Shown: positions 48,011-62,261, numbered from the stretch's first letter. The stretch: 64,000 nucleotides of DNA from Pyrocephalus nanus (GCA_038380795.1 CM076259.1:65997741-66061740), one strand, 5' to 3'. A program made the numbers and translations. The notes: generated from the sequence alone by a model not told the origin.

Positions 48011-49266
48011 GTTTAAAAAGCTGAGAAAGTTGGAGAAAGATCCATTGGCAACATAATGACATCCAGAAGCCAATATGATTGGTCAGTTTTTGAAAAGGAC
48101 AAAATTGAATTATAAAATATAGGAAATTTTTTCTATAGAAAAAGGGTAATGAACAAATAAAACTGAAGTAAAACCAACTAGACTTTTGTTAGGATAATTC
48201 TAATGTAGGAAGTAATACTTAAATCCATAAATGTGTAAAATTATTATGCATTTTAGAAGATATATCCTAATTTAATATTAAGTTAGTAATATTAAGTTTC
48301 TGCAGATGATGGCAAAAGGTAGAAAATCCTCCAACCAACCAACAAAAACAAAACATCCTAAACTCCTAAGTCCTATATCAGGAGAAACTAAATAATTTTT
48401 GAAGTCTGGACAAGTTTATAGAAATTCATAGAACTATGGATTCCCTGCATCCAGTAAGTAAACAACACAAAGGGAGTAGCAAATGCCTAAAAGATTTCTG
48501 TAAGACTAAGACCACTAAATTATACTATTCTGCTGCAATTTCAGACAGTCTAATTCTCCTCTATAATAGCTAGAATATTTTAGCCTTAAAATCCACTCAA
48601 ACCTGTTTGCCTGGCCTAAGGATTGAAGCAAATCTTGGAAGCCATAGTTCCCAGAACTTTGAGACAACTGAGTATTTCTACAGGAAGTTAGATAGGAGTT
48701 TACATGGGGGTTTTTTGAATATTTTTTTGTTGCATTTCTATCCAAGACCAGAACTCTCACACCTAATGAAGACTCTTCTTTATGCTGAAGTTCCTCTTGT
48801 ATATAGACAAATGCTTAAAACACATTGCTTCAGCTCTTAACTCCAGTTTGGTCTTCAAACTTTCCTTTAATTCCCAAAGAATAAGACTAAAAACTCATTT
48901 CTTGAAGTCCTAATCTCTGTTGAGTGAAGACATTTCCAGATATATAAAGTAGTTTTAATGTAAAATACACAGGCATTATTTGAGGCAGATCTCAGAAGTC
49001 CTTTTGCCTCTTACATGAAGTCCTAATCAGTAAACCAAGTACTCAGTATGTACTGAGCAGATGAGAAGACAAAAGGTCTCTTGGAGCACAAGACTGCAAC
49101 TCAGACTGTAATTTGCAACAAAGAAATGTCCTGTTGTTTCACTTTGGGGTTTTTTCTGTGTTTTAGGGAAAAGAGTGTTTCCTGGAAACTATAGTTATGC
49201 CTTTGAATTTTGTAATAACATTTTGAAAGATATATTTTAGAAATGAAGCAAAAGTGCATCATAACT
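48011..49266. other. Intergenic sequence, nothing recognised
   Basis: AT-rich sequence without recognisable gene or repeat. Confidence 0.55.
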
Positions 49267-49408
49267 CAGAATCACAGGATATTCTGAGTAGGAAGGGACT
49301 CATAAGGATCGTTGAGTCCAGCTCTTCAGTGAATGGCCCTTATTGGGATGAAACCCACAGCCTTGGTGTTATCAGCACTACGCTCTGATCAACTGAGCTA
49401 ATTTCAGG
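49267..49408 (-). mobile_element. tRNA-Ile/CR1 chimeric SINE, TguSINE1-like
   Basis: Read on the minus strand, 49408-49334 is a decayed tRNA-Ile-like body. It has box A TAGCTCAGTTGA (49400-49389), the AGAGCGTAGTGCTGATAAC arm with a GAT anticodon position, and box B GGTTTCATCCC (49355-49345) followed by a GGGCCA acceptor-like end. The remaining 49333-49267 is a CR1 3' tail containing GGACTCAACGATCC and CCTGTGATTCTGA. A tRNA-Ile head joined to a CR1 tail is the structure described for zebra finch TguSINE1, mobilised by CR1 proteins. Total length is about 140 bp. The copy is diverged and has no obvious target duplication. Confidence 0.85.
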
Positions 49409-52400
49409 GTCACTCATATTCTCTAAGACTTCTGTCCATATGAAAAACCCATCAGTCAGTAATATCAGGGAAGATATGACAGTAGCTAATGACCATGTGC
49501 TGTCTTCCCAGGTGGTTATGCAATGTTCTCACAATACTTCAATGTAGTTACTGCTTTTAAGGCATAAATTGCAACACATTGAAGATCTGTTTTGCTTTTA
49601 GTGGAGAAGAATGATATCATAAGAAATTACTATGCTGTAGTAAATTGGGAAAATTCACTGGAATTTCTTCACTTCTTCAAAAGACAGGAAAGTTGGGATT
49701 TATATGATTTTATTAAAGTGTGAACACGCACTACAGGATCCTTTCTACTTACAATGAAAATTTCTCCACATTTAGGGCAGGATTCATCTGACCTACTTTG
49801 AACAGATACATTTAATCAGTGTAATCCTGCTGTCAACGACCCAAAAAAAAAAAAGGAGTTCATGAAAGCATGAAAGTGTTCATGCCAGTGCCTTGGCAAT
49901 AGCAAAATGCCATCCAAATAATCATCAAAAGCAATCCTTATTACAATCAGGAAGAAAGGAGCAATCAGTGCTGAGAAAACTGAGCTACTTAGATACATTT
50001 TCCATTCACAACATTGTTCTCAAAATGAAAAATGACAGATTTGGATGCTTGTATGTGTAAGTGATGCAATGACTTAAAGGAAAAACAAAGAAATACTCCT
50101 GAGATCTTCTCACTCATTCAAGGCCATAGTTCAGAAGTCATTATTAATCAGAAAATACATAGAAAATGCATTTTAATTTTAGGGAAAGACCCACTGTATG
50201 ATAGCTGATAGAAGAACACTAATTCTGAAACATGTCTTCTGCCTATGTTCAGACTCTTCTTTCATTTACCTGAGGGAAGCAGAGTAGGAAATTAAACTCT
50301 AGTTAACTCCTTGCTCCCTCTGGATTAGGTAATGTAGGGTGTTTTGCCATGCCGTGCATTGAATATTTGAGTCCTTCAATGCAGACTACAGGTACTTAAT
50401 GTTATATACACAAATTTTCAAAGCTTTCTCATTGGCATTCTCACACTTGTTCCCATTTTGTGACATTACTGAAACAAGGGGAATATTGTAGACAACCCAT
50501 GTTGGAAAACTTTGCAAAATAGCAGTGGTCTCTCTGTATCTACATCAAAGTAGGACTATGTTTATTATTTTTGTTTTAAGACATTACCCAAATGCTGTAA
50601 ATCCAGACTAAATTATTACAATGCTAGACAATACACAAACATTCCCTGCCCCAAGGAACTTACACACAGGAACACAAACACAGGAAAAATACTGATAAGA
50701 ATTAGATAAGAATTAATTCTTTTTGGCCATTCAACTATGTGGTTAAAGAACTAATAAACTGAGTTTTAAATTAAATTTATATTCAGGTTACTTGTGCTGT
50801 TGTTTTTTTTCTTCTCCATTACTTATTTGTTGTACATGCTATGATGACATTCCCAGAATTGCCAGGGAATTATCTTTGAAGCAATATTTTATGACCCTCC
50901 TCTCCAGTTCTCAAAAATATATGCAAGAGAGATGTAATCAAACTCATAAAAATACCTTAATTTAAATGACCTTTGGGATCTTCAAAATGAGATTCAGGTG
51001 TTTGCATACTATTGGATCTTCTTACACTGTAGACCATGAAAAGCTTTTCAGGTGTATGTTGTGGGCTTTGTTTTAAAATGCTTCTCACCGAAGTAGGTTT
51101 GTGTGTAGCAAAACACAAATTACTTGGTTTTAGAAAGAGAAGACCCAAGCAATTGGTAGCTGTAGAAAAGATTTTTGTTGTTTAAAAAGGACAGCCAATT
51201 GTAACTAAAACATTTAATTTCTGAAAGTAAGTGCAAACAAATGAGTAATTTTAAAAGGCAAAAGGCCTAGAATCACAAAAAAGAAAAAACCTGTATTAAA
51301 TACTATTATCTTTATGAGTCAGTGGCTGTTGCCTTTCTTTTACTGATCTTTTTTGCCTCTTTACAGAAGTACTTGGGTGGAATAGATTTTCTGGATTTTT
51401 CACGGAACAAAAAAAAAGTCCCCCAAAACTGCAAAGCAAAACAGAACCTTGTTAATTGAAAGAAATACTTTGCTGTGGCATATTTCTCTACTGTTGCTGG
51501 AAGTTATATAAGGGAGTGTAGGCCTAATGCAGTCAGTGCAGCTGAAAAATACACATTGGACTTTGTGCAATACCCCTTTTTGCTCTTCTCAGTCATATGT
51601 GAGAGGGAATTGTCCTTCTTTCCGTGTTAAAGGCATGGCATATCCTGAAACCTGTAAAACCTGTCTCTGTTTCTCACCCAAGCATCCTGTAATTCAGATG
51701 TGGCAAGATCACCTTTTATCTGAGAATAACTACAGGCATCTTACATATCCGAAAAGCCATTGTTTTACATGTCAGACCTTCTGGGAAGGACCTGTCCTGC
51801 ATTAATGATGTAGCATTGCTGTAAGGGCTGATTGAAGAGAGTGGAGATCTCTGCATGATCAGCACCACCAACTCCATTCACAGAACAGGAACAGACCTGG
51901 GTGCATGATGACAGGTGATTAAGCTTCACCTTGCTCCTCAGCCAGGTTTTGGAGTTCAAATGCAGACCTTCACTGAAAAGATTTTGACAAAAAAGACTAC
52001 CTTGGTAGCATGCCTGACCCTACACTTGCAATCTAAGATGTATGGTCACCTTCTTAAATAAAATAACTCTGGGACAAAACTTCAGTAATGGTAGTCTTCT
52101 CTGTGCCTTCATTGTTTAGCTGTTGGCTCACTCCCTGACTCTATTCTGGGCTGTTCTAACTATTTTCCCTCAAAATAATACCCAAGCAGAAATCAATGAA
52201 TATGTAATCTCAGAGATGTCTCAAAACACAGTCCAGGATAACTCTGTCTCATATGGGGCTCTCTCCAGCCACAGATGTTCTCCATCTTTATCTTGGGAGA
52301 CTTTGCACCCTCAGCATGCTCCATCTCACAGAATGCAACACAGTTTCTCCAGTTTCCCACTGTGGGAATGTGAGCTGATTTGTTGAGCTGCAGCAAAGTT

Positions 52401-55400
52401 CTTCCATTGTTTAAAATAGTCCAAGCTGTCAAGACATACAAAATACTTGGATCAGTGTCAGACCTATAGAAACATCATCCCAGGTACAGAGGAACTCCAG
52501 AACAGAGTGCTCCGTGGTGTGGACACAACACATTTGCTCATTCTAAGTACTATAGTTACAAGATGCTTCACTCTGTTTGTCTGCAGGGATAGGTATTGGC
52601 CCCTGGTCTTGTTTTATTTAGCAGTATTGATCTAATTCTACTGTTCTGTGAATCAAACACTTGAGTTTTCAACATCATGGATAAGAGTACCCTGAACTGC
52701 TGAAAATACACAGGAAAAAGGCCCAAGCCCACATGACTTGTTCTATGTGGGAAGCAGCGTAAGGCAAAATCATCAAAGAGCTGCAATTCAGTAAGAATGG
52801 CATTGCTTTAGGCAAGGTGCACAGAATAGGACAGGGCATGTACTAATAAGCAGAGAGAGCATTCAGAAGAAGATCTGCATCAAAGCTGCCTTCCTTCTTC
52901 CATTGTGGATTCTGTGTATTTTTCCTGTCCTTATTTGAAAGGAAAGAGGGCAAACTACTCAGTAGCATCACATAACTATTCCTGTCTAATAAAGGCACTG
53001 CACAGAAAAGAACACCTAGGTTTTTTTTTAAAGTAATGTGTGTACCAGGAACATGCCTGGCCACCTTTAATTTACTTAGATGGTCATAACCTAGGTGGAC
53101 TTGTGTAAAATGTCCTCTAGGAATTCTGTGGCAGAGCCAGTGATTCTGTCATGTCTTAGAGTGCCTTCCTCAAAAATATAAATTATACAATGAAATCACA
53201 ATAAACTTGTTTCCAAAAGAACAGCAATTTTTTTTATACTAGAAAATATTCTCTAACTGTTAGAACGAGAGAGAAAATGTAGACAATATATGCAGAAGAA
53301 ATACGAAGAAAACCCTGTGATTAGCAGAGAAACACTGCTAAAAGAAGTTTCAAAATACTGTTTCCACAGAGGTACTTATCACAGACAAGGATGAAAATAG
53401 ACAGTGTTGGAATCCATTTATTTAAGTACCTGCAGTTATCATTTCAAGGCAAATGAAGCAATAATAAATACAGAGCATTTGAAAGAAAGATAATCTGTAT
53501 CCACTGCATTTTAATAAACAGTAATCACAAAAATCAATGCAGGCACATTGGATCTGTTTATCTATTGGTTTTTCTATTAGTGTTCTCCTTTTCTCTTCTT
53601 TTGCCTCCTTTTTCTATCTAATACTTAATGGAATGATCTGTAGTCCCCATTGTTTTACTGTCTGAACTTTTGTCTTTATTTTTCTTTCAAAAGCTGGGTT
53701 TTAAACTTAAAAATTAATTTCCTCACTTGTATTACCAATACTACCAGTCCTAACACCTAGTGAACAGTATATCTCTTAATTTATTTTCTTTTTGCAATCA
53801 ATAGGTCAGAACTGCTTCTTACTAATTATAATAGGTATTAGGGTGGCTGAAAAGCACGATGCTTCCCACCCTGAAGTCTGGGAACAAGAAAATGGATCAG
53901 TAATAAAAGTCAGATAAGTTTATTTTAAAAGTATACCCAGTCTCAACCAAATTTTAAAACACTGCTAGGTATGTATAAGATCAAATTTTACAGATATTTA
54001 ACAAAAACATGACTGTTTTTACAGGCAATTAAAAAAAACTTCAACAAAATCAATATTTACTGGAAAATACAAATGCTTTCACCTCACACAAATATGATTT
54101 TGTATCAGATTAACCACTGAATTTTAAGCATAATACAAATATTAAGAGAAATTATTAAAAAAAAAAAGGAGTTTAATTTAATGCACTTTTGTTATCCTGA
54201 TGTAGGAATGAGGAAAAAAAATTGGCTGCTGAGTAGAAAATAAAAATAGAATAGAATTCCATACAGTGATTTTCTATCAAATAGGTTTCTGGTTTTAAAG
54301 AGTGAGCCAGATGTCTCCAGAAGCAATTTGTTGCATTCTAAAGTAGATGCCTAAGTGAGAAGGATTGAATCATTTTCTGGACGTGTCTATCTCTCTCTGT
54401 TGACTGCAGTGGATGCAGTTCTTGACATTAACTCTTATACAGCTAAAGCTTTGAAGGTGAATCGTATTCTACAGAACAGAGGTAGTATATTAGAACAACA
54501 AATAATGCGAAGGATGCCAAATCATCCTCTCAGCCACTGCTCCACAAGAGGGATTTGTTGGAAATTGCACAGGGTGAGTCCCTTTGCGTAGGGTAAGCAC
54601 AGGCATCTGAAGGCCAGTGCAAACCTGAATATTCCTTCAGAAAATACATCTGGGTCAGCTCAGAGCTGGCACTGAGGTCATATGTAAAGGGAAGTAAGTA
54701 ATGTAGTTTTGGCCTTTAATCTATCCTGGTACTTTATCATATCTATTTTGATATTATTTACTATGATGTTACCACAGGATTGGATAAAAATTGGAACAGC
54801 ATGTGCTGGACATTGTACAAAATAGCAAATGAATCTTCTCCAAAGGACTTTCACAGTCTTAGTAATAGATGGACAAAAGAAGGAAAAGGGTTATGACCCA
54901 CAAATGGAGGCAATAATCATGTTAATTCCTAAACTGATGTGATGGATTTTGTTTGAAAGAGATTGCTTTAACTGAAAGAAAAGAGCATGAAATACAAACC
55001 GGCAAGAATGGTAAAATTAAAAGTTTGGTGGGATACTACGGATGCTGATGCAATGAAAACACTAAGAAAGGATAGACAGAAATGGATTTTGTTTAGAAAA
55101 GCAACCATACTTGTCATGATATTCTATGAGCCACCAACTGACTTATTTATTTGATGTTTTTTCTTTTTATTTCCTCTAAGTTATGTGAAGGTTGAAAAAA
55201 GAAATCACAACACAGATTTGAGGGCTCCCAGAATATTCATGTGAAAGAAACACCTGCTTCTAAAAGGAGATCTAGAAAAGGATGACACAAATAAGCACCT
55301 CTGTTTTTGGGCATCAGTATAAAACTTTTCCTATGTCTTTGTAGCTGCATCAGCTTCAACTTCCATATGTTAGTATGTAGTCCATGTTGATATTTCAACA

Positions 55401-57000
55401 AATGACCTGCATCACAGCTGTGGTAGGCAGATTCTTACATATAAATTAACACTGTTAATGTCAAGTAGTCAAGGTTCAGTGCTGACCATCATTTTATATT
55501 ATGTCATGCAAAGACTGCAAATATCATGTCCCTATGTTGCCTGTTTTTACTGACAACCAAGCATCCTAAGCATTGTAGCATTTTGTCAGTTCAGCAGATC
55601 CAAAGCCATCCATCACTGCTGCTATTTCTGTCATACGCATTTAACTTCAGCATCAGCCACCAGTCTGCAGTCTTGGTTACTGATCAGTATCATCACAACT
55701 GTCAGATGGGGAGTGATTTTTTTTTTCTCCAAAAGTTGGTTAATGTAATGTTTGATATACTTTGCTTAACAAGTTTTCTATGGCATATTTGATAATTGAG
55801 TATGGGAATGTTTCCCACATGATCTTCCATAATTTATTTACACTTGTAACATCTTTGTGAACATTTTAAGATCAATCTTGGCTGTTTCAATGATGTTTCT
55901 TTTCTTCTTCCCAACAGTCGCAATCTGAAACCCATGAGCCTCCTGATATCAAGGGAAGAGCTGCAAGAAATCCCATGGTCTTAAACACAGCTGATTTCAA
56001 AGACATGTAATAAAATTCAGGAAATTTAACTGAAGTAATAGTATGACGGTTTATTTTGATTTCAAAGTTAAGATTCTCCTTTTCATTTTTCTGTGAAGAT
56101 GAATGAAGGATTTAGGAAAGTACCTAAACAAAGGTAAAACCCATTGATCTCAGATTTTGATCTAGGGATATTCTGGAATAGGGTAAAAACAGTCTGATTA
56201 ACATCAGTTTGAACTACTGCATAGCTTTTTTCTTTTCAGAGGTCTCTTTTTGCAAAAGGCTGCTCTTCAAACTCCTCCAAGAACAAATGAAATTTTAAAG
56301 GGGAGGACCGTCTTAGATCACAGATCAACTGGATTTACTTAGAGAGGTAGTTCAAAATTAAGGCAAAAAACTGCCAGGGACTAAGGTGGTGGTCCTGCAG
56401 TAGTGTGATGACACAAAATACAAGCATTAGGATCTCAATATTTCAAAAAAATAAAAACGTCATCTAATATCTTGTGATTTAAATAGGCCTAACGATTTAA
56501 TAGATTATTTTATCAATGACTGCACAATTATTTCTTTTTAATAGTTGCATTCTTGTAAGTGAAAATTCATTCAAATGATTCAGATATTTAAAAGCTAGCA
56601 TAGTTGTCCATAACTAAAATTCTAACTGGAATTATCGTCAAAGTTGTAAATTAAACAGTGCTATTTCACACACTTTAAAAACCTGTGTATATGTATGTGT
56701 GTGCATGTAGATATATATACACAGACATGAACTGAACACTGAATAAGTAAATATCTTTGAAATTCAAAACAAAAAAATAAAAAAGCACACATCATGGATA
56801 CCACAGATTTGGTTTCTTAACCAAGCCTAGGGAAAAAAAAATAAACATGACTGTTCACCAGACAGATTTATTTATTTATTTGTTTGTTGTATATATGGGT
56901 CTCAAAATTCTGTTATTTTATTAAAAAAAAAGCAAAAAGACCAACAATTTCTAATAAAATAATAATATAATTTAAATATATTTAAAATTATAATAGAATT
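49409..57000. other. Gene-free AT-rich intergenic sequence
   Basis: No gene, RNA gene or transposon was recognised. Isolated frames of 60-92 codons (for example 51527-51805, 52123-52386 and 54355-54591) have no domain signatures. A TG/TA-rich simple stretch lies at 56684-56722. Confidence 0.55.
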
Positions 57001-57269
57001 TGTGTTTTTCTTATATTCATCATTACAACTTTGGAGATGTTGAGAACTATTAATTTTCATAGTAGACATCTGTTACTTCTTAGTAGAATGAATGGACTGT
57101 GATATTTGCTGTTTTAAAAAAATCATTAATGCAAGCTGGAAATGAAAGAAATTAGGGAAATAAAATGAAATACCTTCAGATTCCTGCATTTCTCTCCCTG
57201 GATTTATTTTTTTGATGTGATAAAATATAAAATTATTTTTAAAGAAAAATAATAGGAAAAATTCCCTGA

Positions 57270-57500
57270 ACCCTTACTTCATAGTTACTTCTAATGCTAC
57301 AATAATTAACTCTGAAATAATGGTGCATTAGTTAATCGCCATATTGCAATGGAATTTCCATGGATACACATATAATGTGGATATTAATAATAAGTTAACT
57401 CATAATAATTAATCTTTTAGCAATTAATATGATGTAAATGAATGACTGACCGATTAGTCATTTATTAGCAAAAGAAGATGTGCAATTATGTCCTTTCTGT
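57270..57500. promoter_or_regulatory. Candidate enhancer dense in TAAT cores
   Basis: More than ten TAAT/ATTA cores lie in 230 bp, including ATAATTAAC, GCATTAGTTAATCG, TAATAATTAATC and GCAATTAATATG. No simple repeat occurs and a CCATATTGCAATGG near-palindrome sits at 57340-57353. This resembles homeodomain-rich developmental enhancers, but AT-richness alone raises TAAT counts. Confidence 0.33.
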
Positions 57501-59479
57501 ACTAAACACTTTTTGTCAAAAAATATTTTTTGCCTACAGTAACAAAAAACATGATAGGTAAAGGTTAATGTTATGAATACTTTTGGTATTTTCAATCATC
57601 TAGGTCTAAGATATATTGGCACATATAAGAACACTATAAGAGTTGTCACATGTTTTAATTAGAAAGCATGACTATTCATATGAAATAAGATGGAATAAAC
57701 AGAGGTGAAAAACATACTTTTATACATTAAACTGAATAATTTCAACTGTCTTTTTTCTCCCCCAAAATAGTTGTGAAATGATTGGACTCTGGGAAACCTG
57801 AGAAATGGCCGATAGTAAGCATTACATACTTGCTATTTCTGAAATAAGTCACCCAAAATCTGAATTGGTTTACAGTAGTTAGAAAATGCAAGTTATCTAA
57901 TTAATTGTTCTAATTGTTTAATATATGCAAGGCCATAAAAGGACATAGGTGGCTAAAGTGGGATTTAGTTAGAATTTAGGCTTCCAAAACCCATATTCTA
58001 ATATTGAAATCTATGTTTATCCACCCCTTAGCATAGAGGCTCCACCCAGAGCTCAGGGCAGTTGACTGGAGCAAATTTACAGTTACACATGAAGGATACA
58101 TCCTACGCTTCACATCAGTCTATTAATGCTGGTCTATTTATTGGAAAGAGATGAATGCTAATATAATTGACCTCTGTGAATTACCTTAGTTGTGGGAACA
58201 CTTCAGGAGAGAGGAAACATTTCTACATCACTGCTTTCAGTGTTTTCCTGCTCTGGGAGTACCTAGCTTACTTGTCAGTATAGTTTGAGTAAAAAATTAT
58301 TCCAGTGCTCTCCTTTTCACCTCTTCCAATGTCAGTTGTGTCTCTCCTAGAACAGAGCTCTTAAATTTAAATTGCTCTTCTAATTTTTTCTCCATTTAAT
58401 ATGCATACAGATAAAGTAATTTTTAAAATATGAATTTGTTTCTTTACTTTTAAAAACTGTTATTTTAAAAAATAATCGTTTGAGAACTAGCTTTAAGCAG
58501 AGAAATTTTAAGTTCATTAAGAAATTATATGTCTTTGCAATCTGAAACATTTGCAGACCAGCTTTTATAAATGTTTCAGTTTTGCATGGTTTCTGATACT
58601 AATAAGAAAGACTACTTCTGTGCAGAAGACTATAACATGCACTTTATGATCATATTTGTCTCCTTCAGCTTTTACAGGAGACAATATTCAGATTATTTTT
58701 GAATGGATAATTAATATTTACATTAGTATATTTTGGTCTCATTTAAATAAATCAAGTGTCATAGTTAAGTTTTCTAACAATAATACAAGTCTCCAGTGAG
58801 CAGAGGAATATATTGACATTGACCTCAATGTTTAGATTGCCACCATTCAGCCACTAGAAATAAAATTTTAAAAAAAATAAAGTTAAAAAAATTTTTTTCT
58901 TTCTCTCTTATTATTGCTCTAGGATATGTCCCATCTGGTCCATATTTAGATGAATGATTATGTATGTCATTCAGTACCAGAAAAAAATTTGTAATTTCGT
59001 TTGGTGTTTATTTTCCAAAGATGTATCACAGTTCTCAGCAATGCCTAGGGAATAATGCCATGGTAGAAGAAATGTATGTGTTAGTTTATTTTCTGAAGTG
59101 TTTAAAATGCTTAGTTTCATCTCAGTAAAAGCTAGAAAAATAGCAATGATGCAATGAGAAAAAAAAAAAAAAGACATAGAAGGAAAAGGAACCTGATGTA
59201 TCTTGTATGTATATTTCAATAGTATTGAATTTACTTCAACAACATTAATCCATTTTTGACAGGTGAAGTATCATGCTATCAATAAAAGTGCAATTGCTAT
59301 TGCTAATACCTTATGTTCCTAGAGAAATTTCCATCTCAAGGATTCACTTAAGGAAAATTATGGCCAATTCATAAAATGACAAACTAAGCTTAAACCCCAA
59401 ATTTTCCAAAGAATTTCTTCCTTATCTGGTGATCATTTTTATGACTTCTGCTGTACAAACCAGTGTATATGTTATCTGG

Positions 59480-59770
59480 AAATCAGTCCAGAAAAAGGCT
59501 GCAGAAGCCAAATAAACCTGGTTGCATTCTGTGTGAAATCTCAGGATTGTGGTTTCCAGCTCATGTTTCTATGGGACATTAAGTTATTGTGCATAAATAC
59601 ATTTCAGGAGCAAAGCCAGCTACTCCTTTGCCACTAAGGGAATCTGGAACTACTGAGGCTAGCCAGAATGACTGGACAATGGTGAGCAAGTGGTAGAGTC
59701 AATTATTAACCCTAATTATCTTCAGCCTCTGTGAAGGCTGTCCTCCTTTCATTGATAAGAACGGAAGCCT
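59480..59770. promoter_or_regulatory. Candidate conserved non-coding element
   Basis: Non-repetitive, GC-balanced block ending in a TCAATTATTAACCCTAATTA cluster (59699-59718), about 54 kb upstream of DACH1. Flagged from appearance only. Confidence 0.28.
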
Positions 59771-60389
59771 GAGAAAGTTTATGTGAGTGGTCCTGAGCTC
59801 TTCCGCACAGTGATCATATCTGGTCGTATCTGAGACAGTGCTGATTCAGAAACGACTCAGCAGAACTGGTTTTTCATCCGTGTGGGCATATCATATGATT
59901 CTCCTCATTGCAAACACTAATCCAATAATTTAAAGCAAGGTGTTAGTGCCTCTGTGCTGTGTCCAGCTTTATGTGTCCTTTTCCAAGTAACTTTGACAAA
60001 TTTCCCAAGAAAATTGCCAGTTAGCTCTTGAAGGTGATAAAATATGAGTTGAAAAATTCATCAGTGTTTGGGAGAAAAAGGTATTCAAGACAAATATTAC
60101 TCTTACATAAGTTATTATTTCAGTCAAACTTTTGGTGTGCTGTTTCAATGGATAGAGCAGTGAGATAGCTCTGTCTTGAATTTTCTATTCTTCTCTGACA
60201 ATGCTCCTATTTTATGGTATAGAGATGCCCAGTCAGGTTTATCCTAGTGATGTTGAAACTTTTTGTCTGTTCATACCTGAATTTTGTGGAAAATCTAAAT
60301 GCAATTTGACTGTAATCACGGCAAAACTGAGAATTTAGGATTTTCAAAGTCAAGAAAAAGGGTTATATTAGGAACACTTAACCAAAATC

Positions 60390-60500
60390 TAAGATTAATT
60401 TTTCGTGTGAGTGGGATGTCCTAGTTCTATCTGTATTACTATAGCAACCAGCTAATTATTCCATCTCCGCTGCCCTTGTGTGCATGGAAACTTTTTTTTT
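60390..60500. promoter_or_regulatory. Candidate element with X-box half-site and homeodomain core
   Basis: TATAGCAACCAGCTAATTA (60441-60459) joins an RFX-type GCAAC half-site to a CTAATTA core within non-repetitive sequence. Weak evidence. Confidence 0.22.
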
Positions 60501-62261
60501 CGTATAGGATCTATTCTCCATCTAAGATCTATGGAGAGGTGATGGTGCCAACTTCTTGTTCTGAACTGTTTTTGCAAACTGAAGTTTCACTTAAATCTTC
60601 ATCATAAAGTAAATGAAAGGGTTTGCATCTAGTTAAAGGTTTAACTTAAGGTTTTGCAGATAGTCAAATCAGTTAGCTTTTTGAAGCACATGCTTAGAAT
60701 GCTTTTTAAGACACTACCTAAATAGGTAATGGTAGTGACAGTGATGTACCTCCTGATTTTGAACAGTGCTAGCTATATTTTGCATTCGTATTTTCAAAGT
60801 CCTCAGGATTTTAAGTGCCATTGTAATCAGAAAAAGCATTAGTAATTTCTAATTTCCTTTTTTAAAGCTTAGGTGTTTGTTTCTTTATTTCCTCCCTATT
60901 TTCTTTTTCTGAGAAAACGACCAACAAAGACACCCCCAGAAAAACCAAACCAACAAAAAACCCCCCACCAAAACCCTCTAAATCCACACCTCTTACTGCC
61001 TGTTGTGGATTTAGTGGAGGAAAGAGAAAATGTTAGTGGTACAGTGGATTCACTCTGCCCTAGCAATTAGCTGCATTTTTGGTTATCTACAGAGCAGATA
61101 ACCTGAGTATATGCCTGGCACAGTGTATGAGGCTACCTGTTACAGCATCAGAATCTACATGGCACAGCTTTTGGCCCAGCTGCATTACACTCTTCAAAAC
61201 TATCTCAAGAAAAGAGTGCAGATGTTCTTAATGGGATATGTTTGGCATCCTGTGTATACACAAGGAAGCAGAAACTTTGCAGTTTCCTGCTATCAATCAA
61301 CAAGAAGCCTTGATAAAGGTACTGTAGAGAGACTCATTTACTCAGGCCTGCTTAACGTCACAGAAGTGCAAGCCATTTTATCACTGACTCATTGTGAGCT
61401 CCTCTAGAAGGGCTTTTCTTAAATATCAAAGACCCTAAAATACGATGAAGTTAAGAATTCTACCTAGTTAGAATAAATTAGAATTTAGCTTGAGAAGTAA
61501 TAGTGTTTATGAAGAATTTCAAAATTATCCAAGAGAAAGAAGGGATTATTGTTCTAGTTCTCTAATTGGAAGCCCATATGCTTGACTGAGAAGTAGATGA
61601 GGAAAAAGAAAAGGAGTCTGGACTGAGAAATTGCCCTTTCTTTCCCTTTTCAGGCTCCCACAGGGGGAAAGAGGAGAAGGAAAGTGAGTAGATATCCTAC
61701 GCCTTATTTACATATAAGTCTGGTGTTTGTTGGACAACATCCCTCCTCCTGGGATATCTATGTGAAGTGGGAAACAAATGTTCAGTTGATTGTTTAAAAG
61801 CCTTGTCTTCGTTCAGATGCCACTACCAAAATGTGAAGTGAGATCACAAATAATGGCAGAAAAGACTAAGTCATCTTCTACCTGTTGGAAATGCCTAATG
61901 TGTATGTACACTCTCTTTTTTAAAAATTAAAATATTTAATCTTTTTCTCTCTATTGCATGTCACAAAGTAATAAGGTTCTGTCATTTACCAAGCTGACCT
62001 ATCTGTTCCATGCAGGGCTCTAACTATAAGTCAAGGAGGGAAAAGAAAATGTCCTCCTTAGAAATTTACCTCAGATTTTTTAATTTTACTTTATAGATCT
62101 CTCTTATAATGCATTCCTGCGGTTTTGTTGGGTGAGATGATACTTAGTTTAAGAGTATCATGCTAAGTTAGTGACATTTCCTTGAAGCTGACTGCCTCCC
62201 TGCACAGATAATGAAACATTTCATCAGCTTCCCCACAGGAAACTGATTTTAATTTTTAACC

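Noticed and set aside
47442..48056. 204-codon + strand frame as a gene
   Set aside because: It lies almost entirely inside the solo LTR and its translation comes from the LTR's internal repeat units.
49334..49408. Functional tRNA-Ile gene
   Set aside because: The acceptor stem is broken, box B is mutated (TTTCATCC) and the body is fused to a CR1 tail. It is a SINE head.
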